The position numbers were made by a program, and so were the translations under genes. DNA of 40,373 bases from UBA5314 sp964635975. GTDB taxonomy: Bacteria > Bacillota > Syntrophomonadia > Syntrophomonadales > Syntrophomonadaceae. A model generated the notes under the pieces. It searched no databases and was not told where the DNA came from. It saw only the letters and a list, made by a program, of their open reading frames with translations. Positions 8,472 through 16,136 of this stretch are shown one piece after another; position 1 is the first letter of the stretch; every line of letters starts with the position of its first letter. Location: the NCBI GenBank assembly GCA_964635975.1, contig CAZWPO010000023.1:1-40373 (forward strand), written 5' to 3'.

Positions 8472-8867
8472 ATGCCGTTTGTAAACAGGCGCATGACCGT
8501 CAAAGAACAAGAAGAATTTAAAGGAAAATCTCTTGCCAGCCCATATGATACATTTAGGACGAGCGTTTGGACAATAAACCGCGATCAAGACTCCTTTCTG
8601 GTCTGGGCAATGAGAGAGAGTAAGGAACCGCATTATGAGCATTTTCTATTGGGATGGAAGCAGTCTGTGATACCAGTATTGCTGAGACGGCAGCTTGCCG
8701 AGGGGGCGACTATAGCCTGGGAACTGAAGCAATTTGATTCGCCGTTTGATGCCAGGTTCAAACAAGAAATAATGCGTACTCTTAAAGAAGCTCTCAATGC
8801 ATACGGATTTAACGGCTCGCCAGATTACCAGCGCAATCATTATGCCAAAGTAGTCTTTAGATTTTGA
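8472..8867 (+). CDS. Hypothetical protein, 131 aa
   Basis: I do not recognise the family. The product is a soluble 131-aa protein without signal peptide or membrane helix, with a basic N-terminus (VNRRMTVKEQEEFKGK), an aromatic central part (TVWTINRD.. SFLVWAMRES.. FLLGWKQSVIPVLLR) and a C-terminal amphipathic segment. It has a good ribosome binding site (AAAGGAGAG about 8 bases before ATG). It stands alone between the yyaC terminator and the T-box promoter, so it is probably monocistronic. Confidence 0.65.
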   Translation: MPFVNRRMTVKEQEEFKGKSLASPYDTFRTSVWTINRDQDSFLVWAMRESKEPHYEHFLLGWKQSVIPVLLRRQLAEGATIAWELKQFDSPFDARFKQEIMRTLKEALNAYGFNGSPDYQRNHYAKVVFRF

Positions 8868-8944
8868 GCGAAACATTTAAAATGGATGCAAATAATCCTC
8901 GGATTCTTGAACGGTTTGCTTTAATAAACCTGCTGATTACCAGC

Positions 8945-8974
8945 TTTACAGGCTTGAAGCGACCGTGATATAAT
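8945..8974 (+). promoter_or_regulatory. Sigma-A-type promoter for the ior T-box operon
   Basis: TTTACA (8945-8950) and TATAAT (8969-8974) are separated by 18 bases. This puts transcription start near 8981, about 20 bases before the T-box Stem I, the expected geometry for a leader RNA. Confidence 0.65.
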
Positions 8975-9001
8975 AAACAAGATTATAATAGCATCACATG
9001 C

Positions 9002-9260
9002 AATGAAGAAGTAAAGTAACTGCGCGGAGGTATTCAGAGAGGGGATGCCTTAGGCTGTGAGCATCTTCTAATGAAACGCAGTGAAGTTCACTTCGGAGCA
9101 CCCGGCTGAAACGCATGTAAGTAGGTCGTGGCGGAGCTCTCGCCGTTAAAAGAGAGGGGTAATGGTTAGTCATACCTGTTATAAAGCGGGCCTTGTGGCA
9201 AAATGGGTGGTACCGCGGGAACAATCGCTTCTCGTCCCAATCGGATGAGGAGCTTTTTTA
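9002..9260 (+). promoter_or_regulatory. T-box leader with Phe (UUC) specifier
   Basis: A full T-box riboswitch. Stem I has lower helix GAAG (9005-9008) with CTTC (9091-9094), specifier loop with AGTA (9015-9018) opposite GAA (9083-9085), and upper helix CTGCG (9020-9024) with CGCAG (9077-9081). An AG-rich bulge CAGAGAGGGG and an apical hairpin GATGC/GCATC follow. The order GAA-N-codon-A in the specifier loop, as in B. subtilis glyQS, places the codon TTC at 9087-9089, i.e. tRNA-Phe. The T-box sequence GGGTGGTACCGCGG is at 9205-9218. The terminator pairs 9228-9237 with 9243-9252 and ends in six T. Uncharged tRNA-Phe should favour antitermination and ior expression. Confidence 0.92.
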
Positions 9261-9304
9261 TTTCAGGATACTGCACCATTATTTATTATTGAGGTGGCTA
9301 CGTG

Positions 9305-9365
9305 CAAGAAGGGTGGTACCGCGAGGAGTACAGTCTCTCGTCCCTTAGGAGATGAGAGGCTTTTT
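9305..9365 (+). promoter_or_regulatory. Second T-box antiterminator/terminator module lacking Stem I
   Basis: A second GGGTGGTACCGCG (9311-9323) is followed by a terminator with stem GTCTCTCGTC (9333-9342)/GATGAGAGGC (9351-9360) and five T. The alternative pairing AAGGG with CCCTT around it gives the usual antiterminator. Only about 50 bases lie between the first terminator and this element, too few for a Stem I or specifier loop. So it is a partial duplication that adds a second decision point or is a relic of a full tandem T-box. Confidence 0.88.
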
Positions 9366-9434
9366 ATATATAATGCATCGTTTAAAACAATAGCGGGATA
9401 GGAATAAGGTTTAGATACCGAAGGAGGAACCTGA

Positions 9435-11168
9435 ATGAAAAAACTGATGATTGGAAATGAAGCCATTGCGCTGGGCGCCTATGAAGCCGGAGCCAGTGTT
9501 GCCACAGCCTACCCGGGTACACCCAGCACTGAAATAGTCAGCAGCTTTTCGAATATGCCAGATGTATATGCTGAATGGTCGCCCAATGAAAAGGTCGCCA
9601 TGGAAGTTGGAATCGGCTCATCAATAGCCGGGGCCCGCACCCTGGTAGCCATGAAGCATGTGGGCGTGAATGTAGCCGCGGATCCTCTGTATACTTTTGC
9701 CTATACTGGTGTGAACGGCGGGCTGGTAATAGTATCTGCAGATGATCCCGGAATGCATTCTTCCCAGAATGAGCAGGATAATCGCGGCTATGGAATATTT
9801 GCCAAGCTGCCTGTGCTTGAGCCCTCTGACAGCCAGGAAGCCAAAGATTACACGCGGCTCGCATTCGAATTGAGCGAGCGTTTTGATACGCCCGTGATGC
9901 TCAGGGTAACCACCCGTTTATGCCATTCCCAGAGCATGGTTGAACCGGGCGAAAAATTGGATGTAGCTTTAAAAGAAGTGGATCGCAACGGTTCAAAATA
10001 TACCATGCTGCCCGTTAATGCAAGGCCCCGCCACGTAGCGGTCGAAAAACGCATGGCCGCCTTAAAGGGTTTCACCGAAGAAACTGAGATCAATCGCATT
10101 GAATGGGGTGATCGGAGTCTGGGCATTATCACCAGCGGAGTTGTCTACCAGTACGTAAGGGAAGTGCTGCCTGATGCTTCGGTATTAAAGCTGGGACTTA
10201 CTAATCCCGTGCCGGAGAAGATGGTGCGTGACTTTGCAGCCGGAGTAGAGCGACTGGTGGTAATAGAGGAGCTGGAACCGGTTCTGGAAAACCAGGTGAA
10301 AGCCTGGGGCATATCTGTCGAAGGCAAAAACCTGTTTACTCTACTGGGTGAATACAGTCCCGAGATGATAGAAGAAAAACTAGCGGGCAAGAAAGCGAGA
10401 GATAACTTCGTTTTCACAAACCAGATACCGGGCCGGCCACCCTTGATGTGCCCGGGCTGCCCGCACCGCGGCATATTTCATGTTCTGCATAAAATGGAAG
10501 TCTTTGTTTCTGGGGATATTGGATGTTATACCCTGGGAGCCCTACCGCCGCTGGACGCAATGAACACGGGTGTGTGTATGGGATCCAGTATTGGAGGCGT
10601 ATTGGGGATGGAGAAGGCGCGTGGGGCCGGGATAGCCAGTAAATCAGTTGCGGTTATCGGGGATTCGACATTTGTTCATTCCGGTATAACTCCGCTGATT
10701 GATGTAGTTTACAATCAGGGGACCTCGACAGTAATCATTCTTGATAACGATACGACGGCCATGACCGGCCACCAGGAGCATCCTGCCACGGGTCGGAATA
10801 TAAAGGGAGAGCCGACCATGAAATTGGACATAAAAGGCCTGGCTACAGCTATCGGCGTCAAGAACGTCAGAGTAGTGGATCCCCTGAATCTGAAACAAGT
10901 TGAAGAGACTATTAAGGAAGAACTGGAGAGAAGAGAGCCTTCGGTTATCGTCGCCGAACGTCCATGTGCACTGCTGGTGAAGGAACCACCAAAAGAGAAA
11001 TATACCGTTGATCCTGACCTTTGCACCGGCTGTCGGGTCTGCATCGATCTGGGCTGCACCGGAATAAACTGGCTGGATGAAGAAGAAGTTGCAGTAATAA
11101 ATCCGAATTCATGCGTCAGCTGCGGGCTTTGCGTTCAGGTTTGCACATTTGGTGCGGTCGAGGCTTAG
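9435..11168 (+). CDS. iorA: Indolepyruvate ferredoxin oxidoreductase alpha subunit IorA (copy 1)
   Basis: A 577-aa large subunit of indolepyruvate (arylpyruvate):ferredoxin oxidoreductase, converting arylpyruvates plus CoA to arylacetyl-CoA, CO2 and reduced ferredoxin, reversibly. The N-terminal pyrimidine-binding domain starts with GNEAIALGAYEAGASVATAYPGTPSTE. The TPP-binding half carries MCPGCPHRGIF, SGDIGCYTLG and VIGDSTFVHSGI. The C-terminal ferredoxin domain has two 4Fe-4S Cys sets (C530, C533, C536, C541; C560, C563, C566, C570). AAGGAGGAAC precedes the ATG. It is directly controlled by the Phe T-box. A close paralogue follows 79 bp later and iorB after that. Confidence 0.95.
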   Translation: MKKLMIGNEAIALGAYEAGASVATAYPGTPSTEIVSSFSNMPDVYAEWSPNEKVAMEVGIGSSIAGARTLVAMKHVGVNVAADPLYTFAYTGVNGGLVIVSADDPGMHSSQNEQDNRGYGIFAKLPVLEPSDSQEAKDYTRLAFELSERFDTPVMLRVTTRLCHSQSMVEPGEKLDVALKEVDRNGSKYTMLPVNARPRHVAVEKRMAALKGFTEETEINRIEWGDRSLGIITSGVVYQYVREVLPDASVLKLGLTNPVPEKMVRDFAAGVERLVVIEELEPVLENQVKAWGISVEGKNLFTLLGEYSPEMIEEKLAGKKARDNFVFTNQIPGRPPLMCPGCPHRGIFHVLHKMEVFVSGDIGCYTLGALPPLDAMNTGVCMGSSIGGVLGMEKARGAGIASKSVAVIGDSTFVHSGITPLIDVVYNQGTSTVIILDNDTTAMTGHQEHPATGRNIKGEPTMKLDIKGLATAIGVKNVRVVDPLNLKQVEETIKEELERREPSVIVAERPCALLVKEPPKEKYTVDPDLCTGCRVCIDLGCTGINWLDEEEVAVINPNSCVSCGLCVQVCTFGAVEA

Positions 11169-11192
11169 ACAGGGCAGTCTTTTCGTCCTTAT

Positions 11193-11220
11193 CCCAGGTG
11201 GACGATACGCCCACGCTGGG
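11193..11220 (+). other. Stem-loop between the two iorA copies
   Basis: CCCAGGTGG (11193-11201) pairs with CCAC-G-CTGGG (11211-11220) with one bulged G. No U-run follows. It may tune the ratio of the two iorA products. Confidence 0.45.
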
Positions 11221-11247
11221 GTACAATGGGCCAAGGAGGGGAAGAAA

Positions 11248-12987
11248 TTGAAGCATTTGATGTTGGGTAATGAAGCTATTGCCCGTGGAGCCTATGAGGC
11301 GGGTGTCACTGTAGCTGCTGCATATCCAGGGACACCCAGCACTGAGATATTAAGCTCTATCGCCGAATATCCTGAGATTTATGCCGAATGGTCACCTAAC
11401 GAAAAGGTGGCCATGGAGGTGGGGGTGGGAGCATCAATGGGCGGTGCTCGAACCCTGGTAGCCATGAAGCATGTCGGTGTAAATGTGGCTGCCGATCCTC
11501 TGTTTACAGCAGCTTATACTGGTGTTAACGGCGGCCTGGTTCTTGTGGCGGCCGATGATCCCAATGCTCATTCATCTCAGAATGAACAGGATAGCCGCTG
11601 GTTTGGCCGTGCAGCCAAATGGCCGGTCCTGGAGCCCGCAGACAGCCAGGAGGCGAAAGATTTTATACGAGCTGCCTTTGAAGTGAGCGAGCAATTCGAC
11701 ATACCAGTGATGATTCGGGTCACGACTCGATTAGCGCATTCGCAGAGCCTGGTGGATATACAGGAAAGATACGAGCCCGCGCTGAAGGAATATACCAAGG
11801 ACATAAATAAGCGTCTCATGCTGCCTGCCCAGGCCAGGCAGCGGCATATCCAACTTGAACAACGTCTGCTGCAGCTCAAAGCCTATGGCGAGCAGAGTGA
11901 TCTAAACCGTATCGAATTGGGAGACCGGAGGCTGGGTATCGTGACCAGCGGTGTGGTTTACCAGTATGTCAAAGAGATCCTGCCTGACGCATCGGTGCTC
12001 AAACTTGGCCTAACCCATCCATTCCCGGGAGAATTGGTGGCTAAGTTTGCCAGAGAAGTAGAGCGCCTGGTGGTGTTAGAGGAATTGGAGCCCATAATGG
12101 AAGAGCAGATCAAGGCTATGGGAATCCCAGTTGAAGGTAAGAGTATATTCAGCCTGTGCGGGGAATACAGCCCTGAGCTGATAGAAGAGATGATGACTGA
12201 CAATCTAATACCGTCACCATACGAATTAAAGCAAGAAATCCCTGCTCGGCCCCCCCTGATGTGTCCCGGATGCCCTCACCGCGGAGTCTTTTATACTTTA
12301 AACCGCATGAAATTAGCGGTTTCCGGCGATATTGGCTGCTATACCCTGGGAGGAGTTCCACCTCTCAATGCCATGGACTGCAACCTTTGCATGGGAGCCA
12401 GTATTGGCACTTTGATGGGTTGGGAAAAAGCCCGGGGCAAAGAATTTGCCAGGAAGTCGGTCGCGGTTATAGGCGATTCCACCTTTGTTCATTCCGGGAT
12501 AACCGGTCTTATTGATATTGTTTACAACCAAGGTACTTCAACGGTTCTCATCCTGGATAACGATACTACCGCCATGACCGGTCACCAGGAACATCCGGCC
12601 ACGGGACGGACCATTAAAAACGAGCCTACTGCCAAACTCGACCTGGTCAACCTGGTCAAAGCCGTGGGTGTGAAGCATGTTCGGGTGGTCGATCCTTTGA
12701 AATTGGACGAACTTAGAAAAACTCTGGAAGAAGAACTTGAGCGTGAAGAAGCTTCGGTCATAATAACCAAGCGTCCCTGCGCGCTTATGGTACAGGCTCC
12801 AAAAGAAAAATATTTCATAGACAGCGAGTTGTGCAAAGGCTGCCGGATTTGTATCCGGCTTGGGTGTACAGGTGTTTACTGGAAATATGAAGAAAAACTG
12901 GCGGTTATCAATCCTAATTCCTGCATGACCTGCGGCCTTTGCCAGCAGGTATGCACATTTGATGCCGTTAAGATTGTGGAGGGATAG
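11248..12987 (+). CDS. iorA: Indolepyruvate ferredoxin oxidoreductase alpha subunit IorA (copy 2)
   Basis: A 579-aa paralogue of the preceding IorA with every landmark in the same order: AAYPGTPSTE, MCPGCPHRGVF, SGDIGCYTLG, VIGDSTFVHSGI and a C-terminal double 4Fe-4S domain (two CxxCxxC sets with a fourth Cys each). The start is TTG at 11248, because AAGGAGGGG lies six bases upstream and the protein then begins LKHLMLGNEAIARG, matching copy 1; an in-frame GTG 99 bases earlier overlaps copy 1 and has no RBS. Differences around the TPP region (GASIGTLMGWEKARG here, GSSIGGVLGMEKARG in copy 1) hint at different arylpyruvate preference. iorB starts two bases after its stop. Confidence 0.94.
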   Translation: MKHLMLGNEAIARGAYEAGVTVAAAYPGTPSTEILSSIAEYPEIYAEWSPNEKVAMEVGVGASMGGARTLVAMKHVGVNVAADPLFTAAYTGVNGGLVLVAADDPNAHSSQNEQDSRWFGRAAKWPVLEPADSQEAKDFIRAAFEVSEQFDIPVMIRVTTRLAHSQSLVDIQERYEPALKEYTKDINKRLMLPAQARQRHIQLEQRLLQLKAYGEQSDLNRIELGDRRLGIVTSGVVYQYVKEILPDASVLKLGLTHPFPGELVAKFAREVERLVVLEELEPIMEEQIKAMGIPVEGKSIFSLCGEYSPELIEEMMTDNLIPSPYELKQEIPARPPLMCPGCPHRGVFYTLNRMKLAVSGDIGCYTLGGVPPLNAMDCNLCMGASIGTLMGWEKARGKEFARKSVAVIGDSTFVHSGITGLIDIVYNQGTSTVLILDNDTTAMTGHQEHPATGRTIKNEPTAKLDLVNLVKAVGVKHVRVVDPLKLDELRKTLEEELEREEASVIITKRPCALMVQAPKEKYFIDSELCKGCRICIRLGCTGVYWKYEEKLAVINPNSCMTCGLCQQVCTFDAVKIVEG

Positions 12988-12989
12988 GA

Positions 12990-13586
12990 ATGGCAAAAGG
13001 AGTCACTAATATCTTGATAGCCGGCGTAGGTGGCCAGGGAACGCTGCTGACCAGCCGCATAATCGCCCAGGTGGCAGTGCAGATGGGCTTTGATGTGAAA
13101 GTATCCGAAGTGCACGGAATGGCCCAGCGTGGGGGGAGCGTAGTCTCCCAGGTCCGCTTTGGGGAGAAGGTTTTCTCACCCATAATCAAAAAAGGCGATG
13201 CTGATATACTGCTGGCCTTTGAAAAACTGGAAGCTGCCCGCTGGCTAGATTATGTGAAGCCTGACGGAAAAGTCATTATTAATGATGATAGGGTAGATCC
13301 GCTTCCGGTAATGACGGGCGCCGCCAAGTATCCCCAGGATATCGACAAGGAGATTGCCGGATTGATACCTGACACCACAGTGATCAATGCCACTGATATC
13401 GCTATCAAATGTGGAAACGTCAAGTCAGCAAACGTCGTAATGGTTGGCGTGCTGGCGGGAGCAACAAGCATGCCGGCAGTTGAAGTGGAAAAAGCTATTG
13501 CAAATATGGTCCCCGCCAAGGTACTTGAGGTCAATCTAAAAGCCTTTCATGAAGGACTTAAACTTTCAGGAGTCGCAGTTCAGTAA
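12990..13586 (+). CDS. iorB: Indolepyruvate ferredoxin oxidoreductase beta subunit IorB
   Basis: A 198-aa gamma/beta-type subunit of the 2-oxoacid:ferredoxin oxidoreductase superfamily, partner of IorA. It shows the family start NILIAGVGGQGTLLTSRI, the VHGMAQRGGSVVSQVRFG segment contacting CoA/TPP domains, and the NVVMVGVLAG motif. GGAGG is just upstream of the ATG inside the iorA2 end, and the two genes are two bases apart, so IorA2-IorB are coupled. It is the only iorB seen, so both IorA copies may share it. Confidence 0.94.
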   Translation: MAKGVTNILIAGVGGQGTLLTSRIIAQVAVQMGFDVKVSEVHGMAQRGGSVVSQVRFGEKVFSPIIKKGDADILLAFEKLEAARWLDYVKPDGKVIINDDRVDPLPVMTGAAKYPQDIDKEIAGLIPDTTVINATDIAIKCGNVKSANVVMVGVLAGATSMPAVEVEKAIANMVPAKVLEVNLKAFHEGLKLSGVAVQ

Positions 13587-13640
13587 GAATGCTCTTACCT
13601 TAAGTTGGCGAGCAGGGTAATATATTAGTATAAGATTTAA

Positions 13641-13676
13641 AAGAGCGAAAGGCCGTTGCTGGACGCTCTTATTTTT
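13641..13676 (+). terminator. Rho-independent terminator after iorB
   Basis: AAGAGCG (13641-13647) pairs with CGCTCTT (13664-13670), followed by ATTTTT. It closes the ior operon. Confidence 0.75.
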
Positions 13677-13713
13677 CGATGGCTTTGTTTATGGACGATC
13701 GGGAGTCAAAATT

Positions 13714-14472
13714 ATGTTTAAGCAGAACAAATGGGTTACCCAAAACGACCATACCATCTATCAGATTCTAAGCGGAAGATGCAACTGCTACCTGCTTTCC
13801 AATGGCAAACAGGCTATCCTGGTAGACACCGGGGTACGGAGCGAGTGGAAGAAGCTCTACCGGGCAATCATGCAGATTTGCGGACAGGATATCAGTCTGG
13901 AAGCCGTTATACTGACCCATACCCATTTTGATCATGCATCCAATGCTCAAAAGCTTAAAGAAATATTCCAAACCAGGGTTATCGTTCAGCAGGAGGAAGC
14001 CGCCTTTCTCGAAAAGGGCATCAGCCCCATCCCCAGTGGAACTATGCTGTTTACAAAGACCCTGGTGCGTCTGGCCGGTGATCGCGACTTATTCTTTGCT
14101 AAATTTATGCCCTGTACTGGAGCGCTTGTGTTCGACGCATATTACGATCTCGAGGAACTGGGATTCAATGCCTATATAATTCACACCCCAGGACACAGCG
14201 CGGGTTCTTCATGCGTTATTATCAACGATGAAATCGCCCTGGTGGGGGATACCATGGTGGGTATAATAGCCGGGATCATTTTTCCGCCGTTTGCAGATCG
14301 TTCTGACCTGGTATTGAAAAGCTGGGAGAAGCTGCTGGCAACTGGCTGCCAGGTATTTCTGCCTGCCCATGGAAGCTCTAATAACCGCGATTCCCTTGAA
14401 AAACATTATAAGATATATGCGAAACGTCTGGAGACAGAGGATAGCAACAAACCGAATTTGGACATCCAATAA
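13714..14472 (+). CDS. MBL-fold metallo-hydrolase
   Basis: A 252-aa metallo-beta-lactamase-fold protein. Metal ligands are visible: THTHFDH (H69, H71, D73, H74), TPGHSAGS (H161), GDT (D179) and PAHGSS (H219), which gives a complete dinuclear centre. The CNCYLL.. ILVDTG start is typical of glyoxalase II-like and general MBL hydrolases. Substrate is unknown. It lies after the ior terminator with its own start (GGGAG weak RBS), so it is probably an independent unit. Confidence 0.85.
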   Translation: MFKQNKWVTQNDHTIYQILSGRCNCYLLSNGKQAILVDTGVRSEWKKLYRAIMQICGQDISLEAVILTHTHFDHASNAQKLKEIFQTRVIVQQEEAAFLEKGISPIPSGTMLFTKTLVRLAGDRDLFFAKFMPCTGALVFDAYYDLEELGFNAYIIHTPGHSAGSSCVIINDEIALVGDTMVGIIAGIIFPPFADRSDLVLKSWEKLLATGCQVFLPAHGSSNNRDSLEKHYKIYAKRLETEDSNKPNLDIQ

Positions 14473-14534
14473 GTACTATTCCCAAAGTCCCACTCATCAA
14501 AGTAATGTTTGGGCGGGCATTCCTGGCCGTATAA

Positions 14535-15134
14535 TTAAGCTTCGATTCCGCTCTTTATGGAGGATTTTGCCTGGCTGCGTTTAACCAGGACTACAATGGC
14601 TATTATTGCAGCTAGAACCGAACAGGTGCCAATTATGGTAAGGGGGGCGAATACCGCCAGGAGGATATTGCCGACGATATTCTGGCCTATAGCAAGCATT
14701 GCCCGGGGCTGGCTGCGACCGTCTGAGTAGGCAGCCGAAAAATAATAGGAACCGGGATCCTGGATGCTGAATTTATAGATAGCTTCGCCTTCTCGCGTTC
14801 CAATGGAATAGGTCTCATTCATATTGCTGGGAATCACTGAAACGTTTTCTGAGCCGCTTTCACCTAGCACGGTACAAGCCAGGCCGCTGATGCTACCCTG
14901 CGTTTCATACAACTGCCCATCCAGGTAGGTCCTGTATTCGTGATAAATGGTATATGTGCCGGTTTCTTTTAGATCAAGTTTGGTGCTGCCAGGCACCATC
15001 ACTCGGACTAAATTATCAGGGATTCCTGTAACTGCCTGAACTATCATCCAAATGCCGCTTCCTATACCAAACAGAAAGATCAAAACCGCGACAGCATACC
15101 AATAACGACCCGGTCCGGTTTTTTGATGTTCCAT
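14535..15134 (-). CDS. Hypothetical membrane protein with two TM segments
   Basis: A 199-aa protein with one N-terminal helix (about residues 14-36), an extracytoplasmic domain of about 110 residues rich in beta-type Thr/Tyr/Gly patterns (LKETGTYTIYHEYRTYLDG), and a C-terminal helix (about 155-185) followed by a basic tail KRSQAKSSIKS. The family is not recognised. GGAGGG 6 bases upstream supports ATG at 15134. It is divergent from rubrerythrin and convergent with the MBL hydrolase gene. Confidence 0.7.
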   Translation of the reverse strand: MEHQKTGPGRYWYAVAVLIFLFGIGSGIWMIVQAVTGIPDNLVRVMVPGSTKLDLKETGTYTIYHEYRTYLDGQLYETQGSISGLACTVLGESGSENVSVIPSNMNETYSIGTREGEAIYKFSIQDPGSYYFSAAYSDGRSQPRAMLAIGQNIVGNILLAVFAPLTIIGTCSVLAAIIAIVVLVKRSQAKSSIKSGIEA

Positions 15135-15244
15135 ATGCAGCCCTCCAATAATAAGTGATAATCAATGCCTGGCGGATTAGCAAGCGGTAAGATGAAAAAC
15201 CACCAGGCCGCAAATAGTATTTGTCGACAATTACTTATTCTCCA

Positions 15245-15272
15245 TTGTTAATTATCATGATATTATTAATTT
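15245..15272 (+). promoter_or_regulatory. Candidate rubrerythrin promoter with palindromic operator
   Basis: TTGTTA (15245-15250) and TAATTT (15267-15272) are 16 bases apart, and the spacer contains the palindrome ATTATCATGATATT (15251-15264, core ATCATGAT). A repressor site such as a PerR/Fur-type box would fit an oxidative-stress gene, but the match to the PerR consensus is poor. Confidence 0.25.
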
Positions 15273-15353
15273 TAAATCTTGGTAAGGGGCACTTCGTTTT
15301 AGTGTATCGAGTGCATCCCGTTTGGACACCAAACTTAAAAGGAGGGTAATGGA

Positions 15354-15941
15354 ATGAACCTGAAAGGAACCAAGACTGCAGAAAACCTCATGAAAGCATT
15401 TGCTGGAGAATCTCAAGCCCGCAACCGCTACACCTATTGGGCTTCAGCAGCCGATAAAGAAGGGTACAAGCAAATAAGAAACATCTTTATCGAGACTGCT
15501 GATAATGAAAAAGAACACGCTAAACGTTTTTACAAGTTCCTTCTGGCCGGACTGGGCGAACTGCCAGCCTTTGTAGAAATCACAGCAGAATTCCCGGTCG
15601 CACAGGGCAGCACTCTCGATAACCTGAAGGCAGCAGCCAGCGGCGAATATGAAGAGTGGGCGGATCTTTACCCCGAATTTGCCAAGATTGCTGAGGAAGA
15701 GGGCTTTGTGGATATAGCCCAGGTATTTTTAAATATTGCTTCAGCTGAAAAGAGGCACGAAGCCAGATTCAAAAAACTGGCTGCCAATATTGAGAACGGT
15801 AAGGTTTTCAAAAAGAATGAAACCATCGAATGGAAATGCGGCAATTGCGGCTATGTTCATGAAGGCGATGAAGCTCCCGAGAAATGCCCGGCCTGTGATC
15901 ATCCCCGCGATCATTTTGAAGTGTTTAAAGAGACCTATTAG
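15354..15941 (+). CDS. rbr: Rubrerythrin
   Basis: A 195-aa non-haem iron peroxidase that detoxifies hydrogen peroxide in anaerobes. The N-terminal four-helix ferritin-like domain carries the di-iron ligands: E19 in GESQARNRY, E52 and H55 in ETADNEKEHA, E98/E101 in SGEYEEW, E132 and H135 in SAEKRHEARF. The C-terminal rubredoxin-like domain has CGNCGY (C162, C165) and CPACDHP (C178, C181). Length and order are standard. AAAGGAGGGTAATGGA precedes the ATG. It is transcribed alone, followed by several strong hairpins. Confidence 0.96.
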   Translation: MNLKGTKTAENLMKAFAGESQARNRYTYWASAADKEGYKQIRNIFIETADNEKEHAKRFYKFLLAGLGELPAFVEITAEFPVAQGSTLDNLKAAASGEYEEWADLYPEFAKIAEEEGFVDIAQVFLNIASAEKRHEARFKKLAANIENGKVFKKNETIEWKCGNCGYVHEGDEAPEKCPACDHPRDHFEVFKETY

Positions 15942-15970
15942 TATGCAAATCCAAACTCTTTAACTAAAGC

Positions 15971-16023
15971 GAGCAAAAAAGGCGAAGCACCCTCGGGCAC
16001 CACGATAGCATTTCGCTTTGCTC
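15971..16023 (+). terminator. Imperfect hairpin after rubrerythrin
   Basis: GAGCAAA (15971-15977) and GCGAA (15982-15986) pair with TTCGC (16012-16016) and TTTGCTC (16017-16023), with a four-base bulge on the left. It lies 30 bases after the rbr stop. There is no U-run, so this may be an atypical terminator or mRNA 3'-end structure. Confidence 0.4.
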
Positions 16024-16052
16024 AAATCATTATAAGGCTGGTTAAGGCGCAC

Positions 16053-16104
16053 AAAAGGCCCATTCAATCGGCGTAGCTGAGTACGCAGATTGAATGGGCC
16101 TTTT
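16053..16104. repeat. Long near-perfect hairpin (17-bp arms plus inner 5-bp stem)
   Basis: The left arm 16053-16069 and right arm 16088-16104 are exact inverted copies (AAAAGGCCCATTCAATC). The loop carries a second stem, GCGTA (16071-16075) with TACGC (16082-16086). The result is a 52-base almost fully paired rod. It starts AAAA and ends TTTT, so it could terminate transcription from both sides, or be a small RNA or a mobile palindrome. Confidence 0.75.
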
Positions 16105-16136
16105 GATGCAACACAGAGATCTGGCTTTGTTGACGT

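Noticed and set aside
11149..11247. N-terminal extension of the second IorA from an upstream GTG
   Set aside because: The extension overlaps the end of copy 1, has no RBS, and is not present in copy 1; TTG at 11248 has an ideal RBS.
12538..12996. Long open frame on the minus strand opposite iorA copy 2
   Set aside because: Entirely inside a strongly supported IorA coding region, with no RBS or family resemblance.
14481..14513. CCCAAA...TTTGGG inverted repeat as terminator after the MBL gene
   Set aside because: Only 6-bp arms with a loop of about 20 bases and no U-run; too weak to call.
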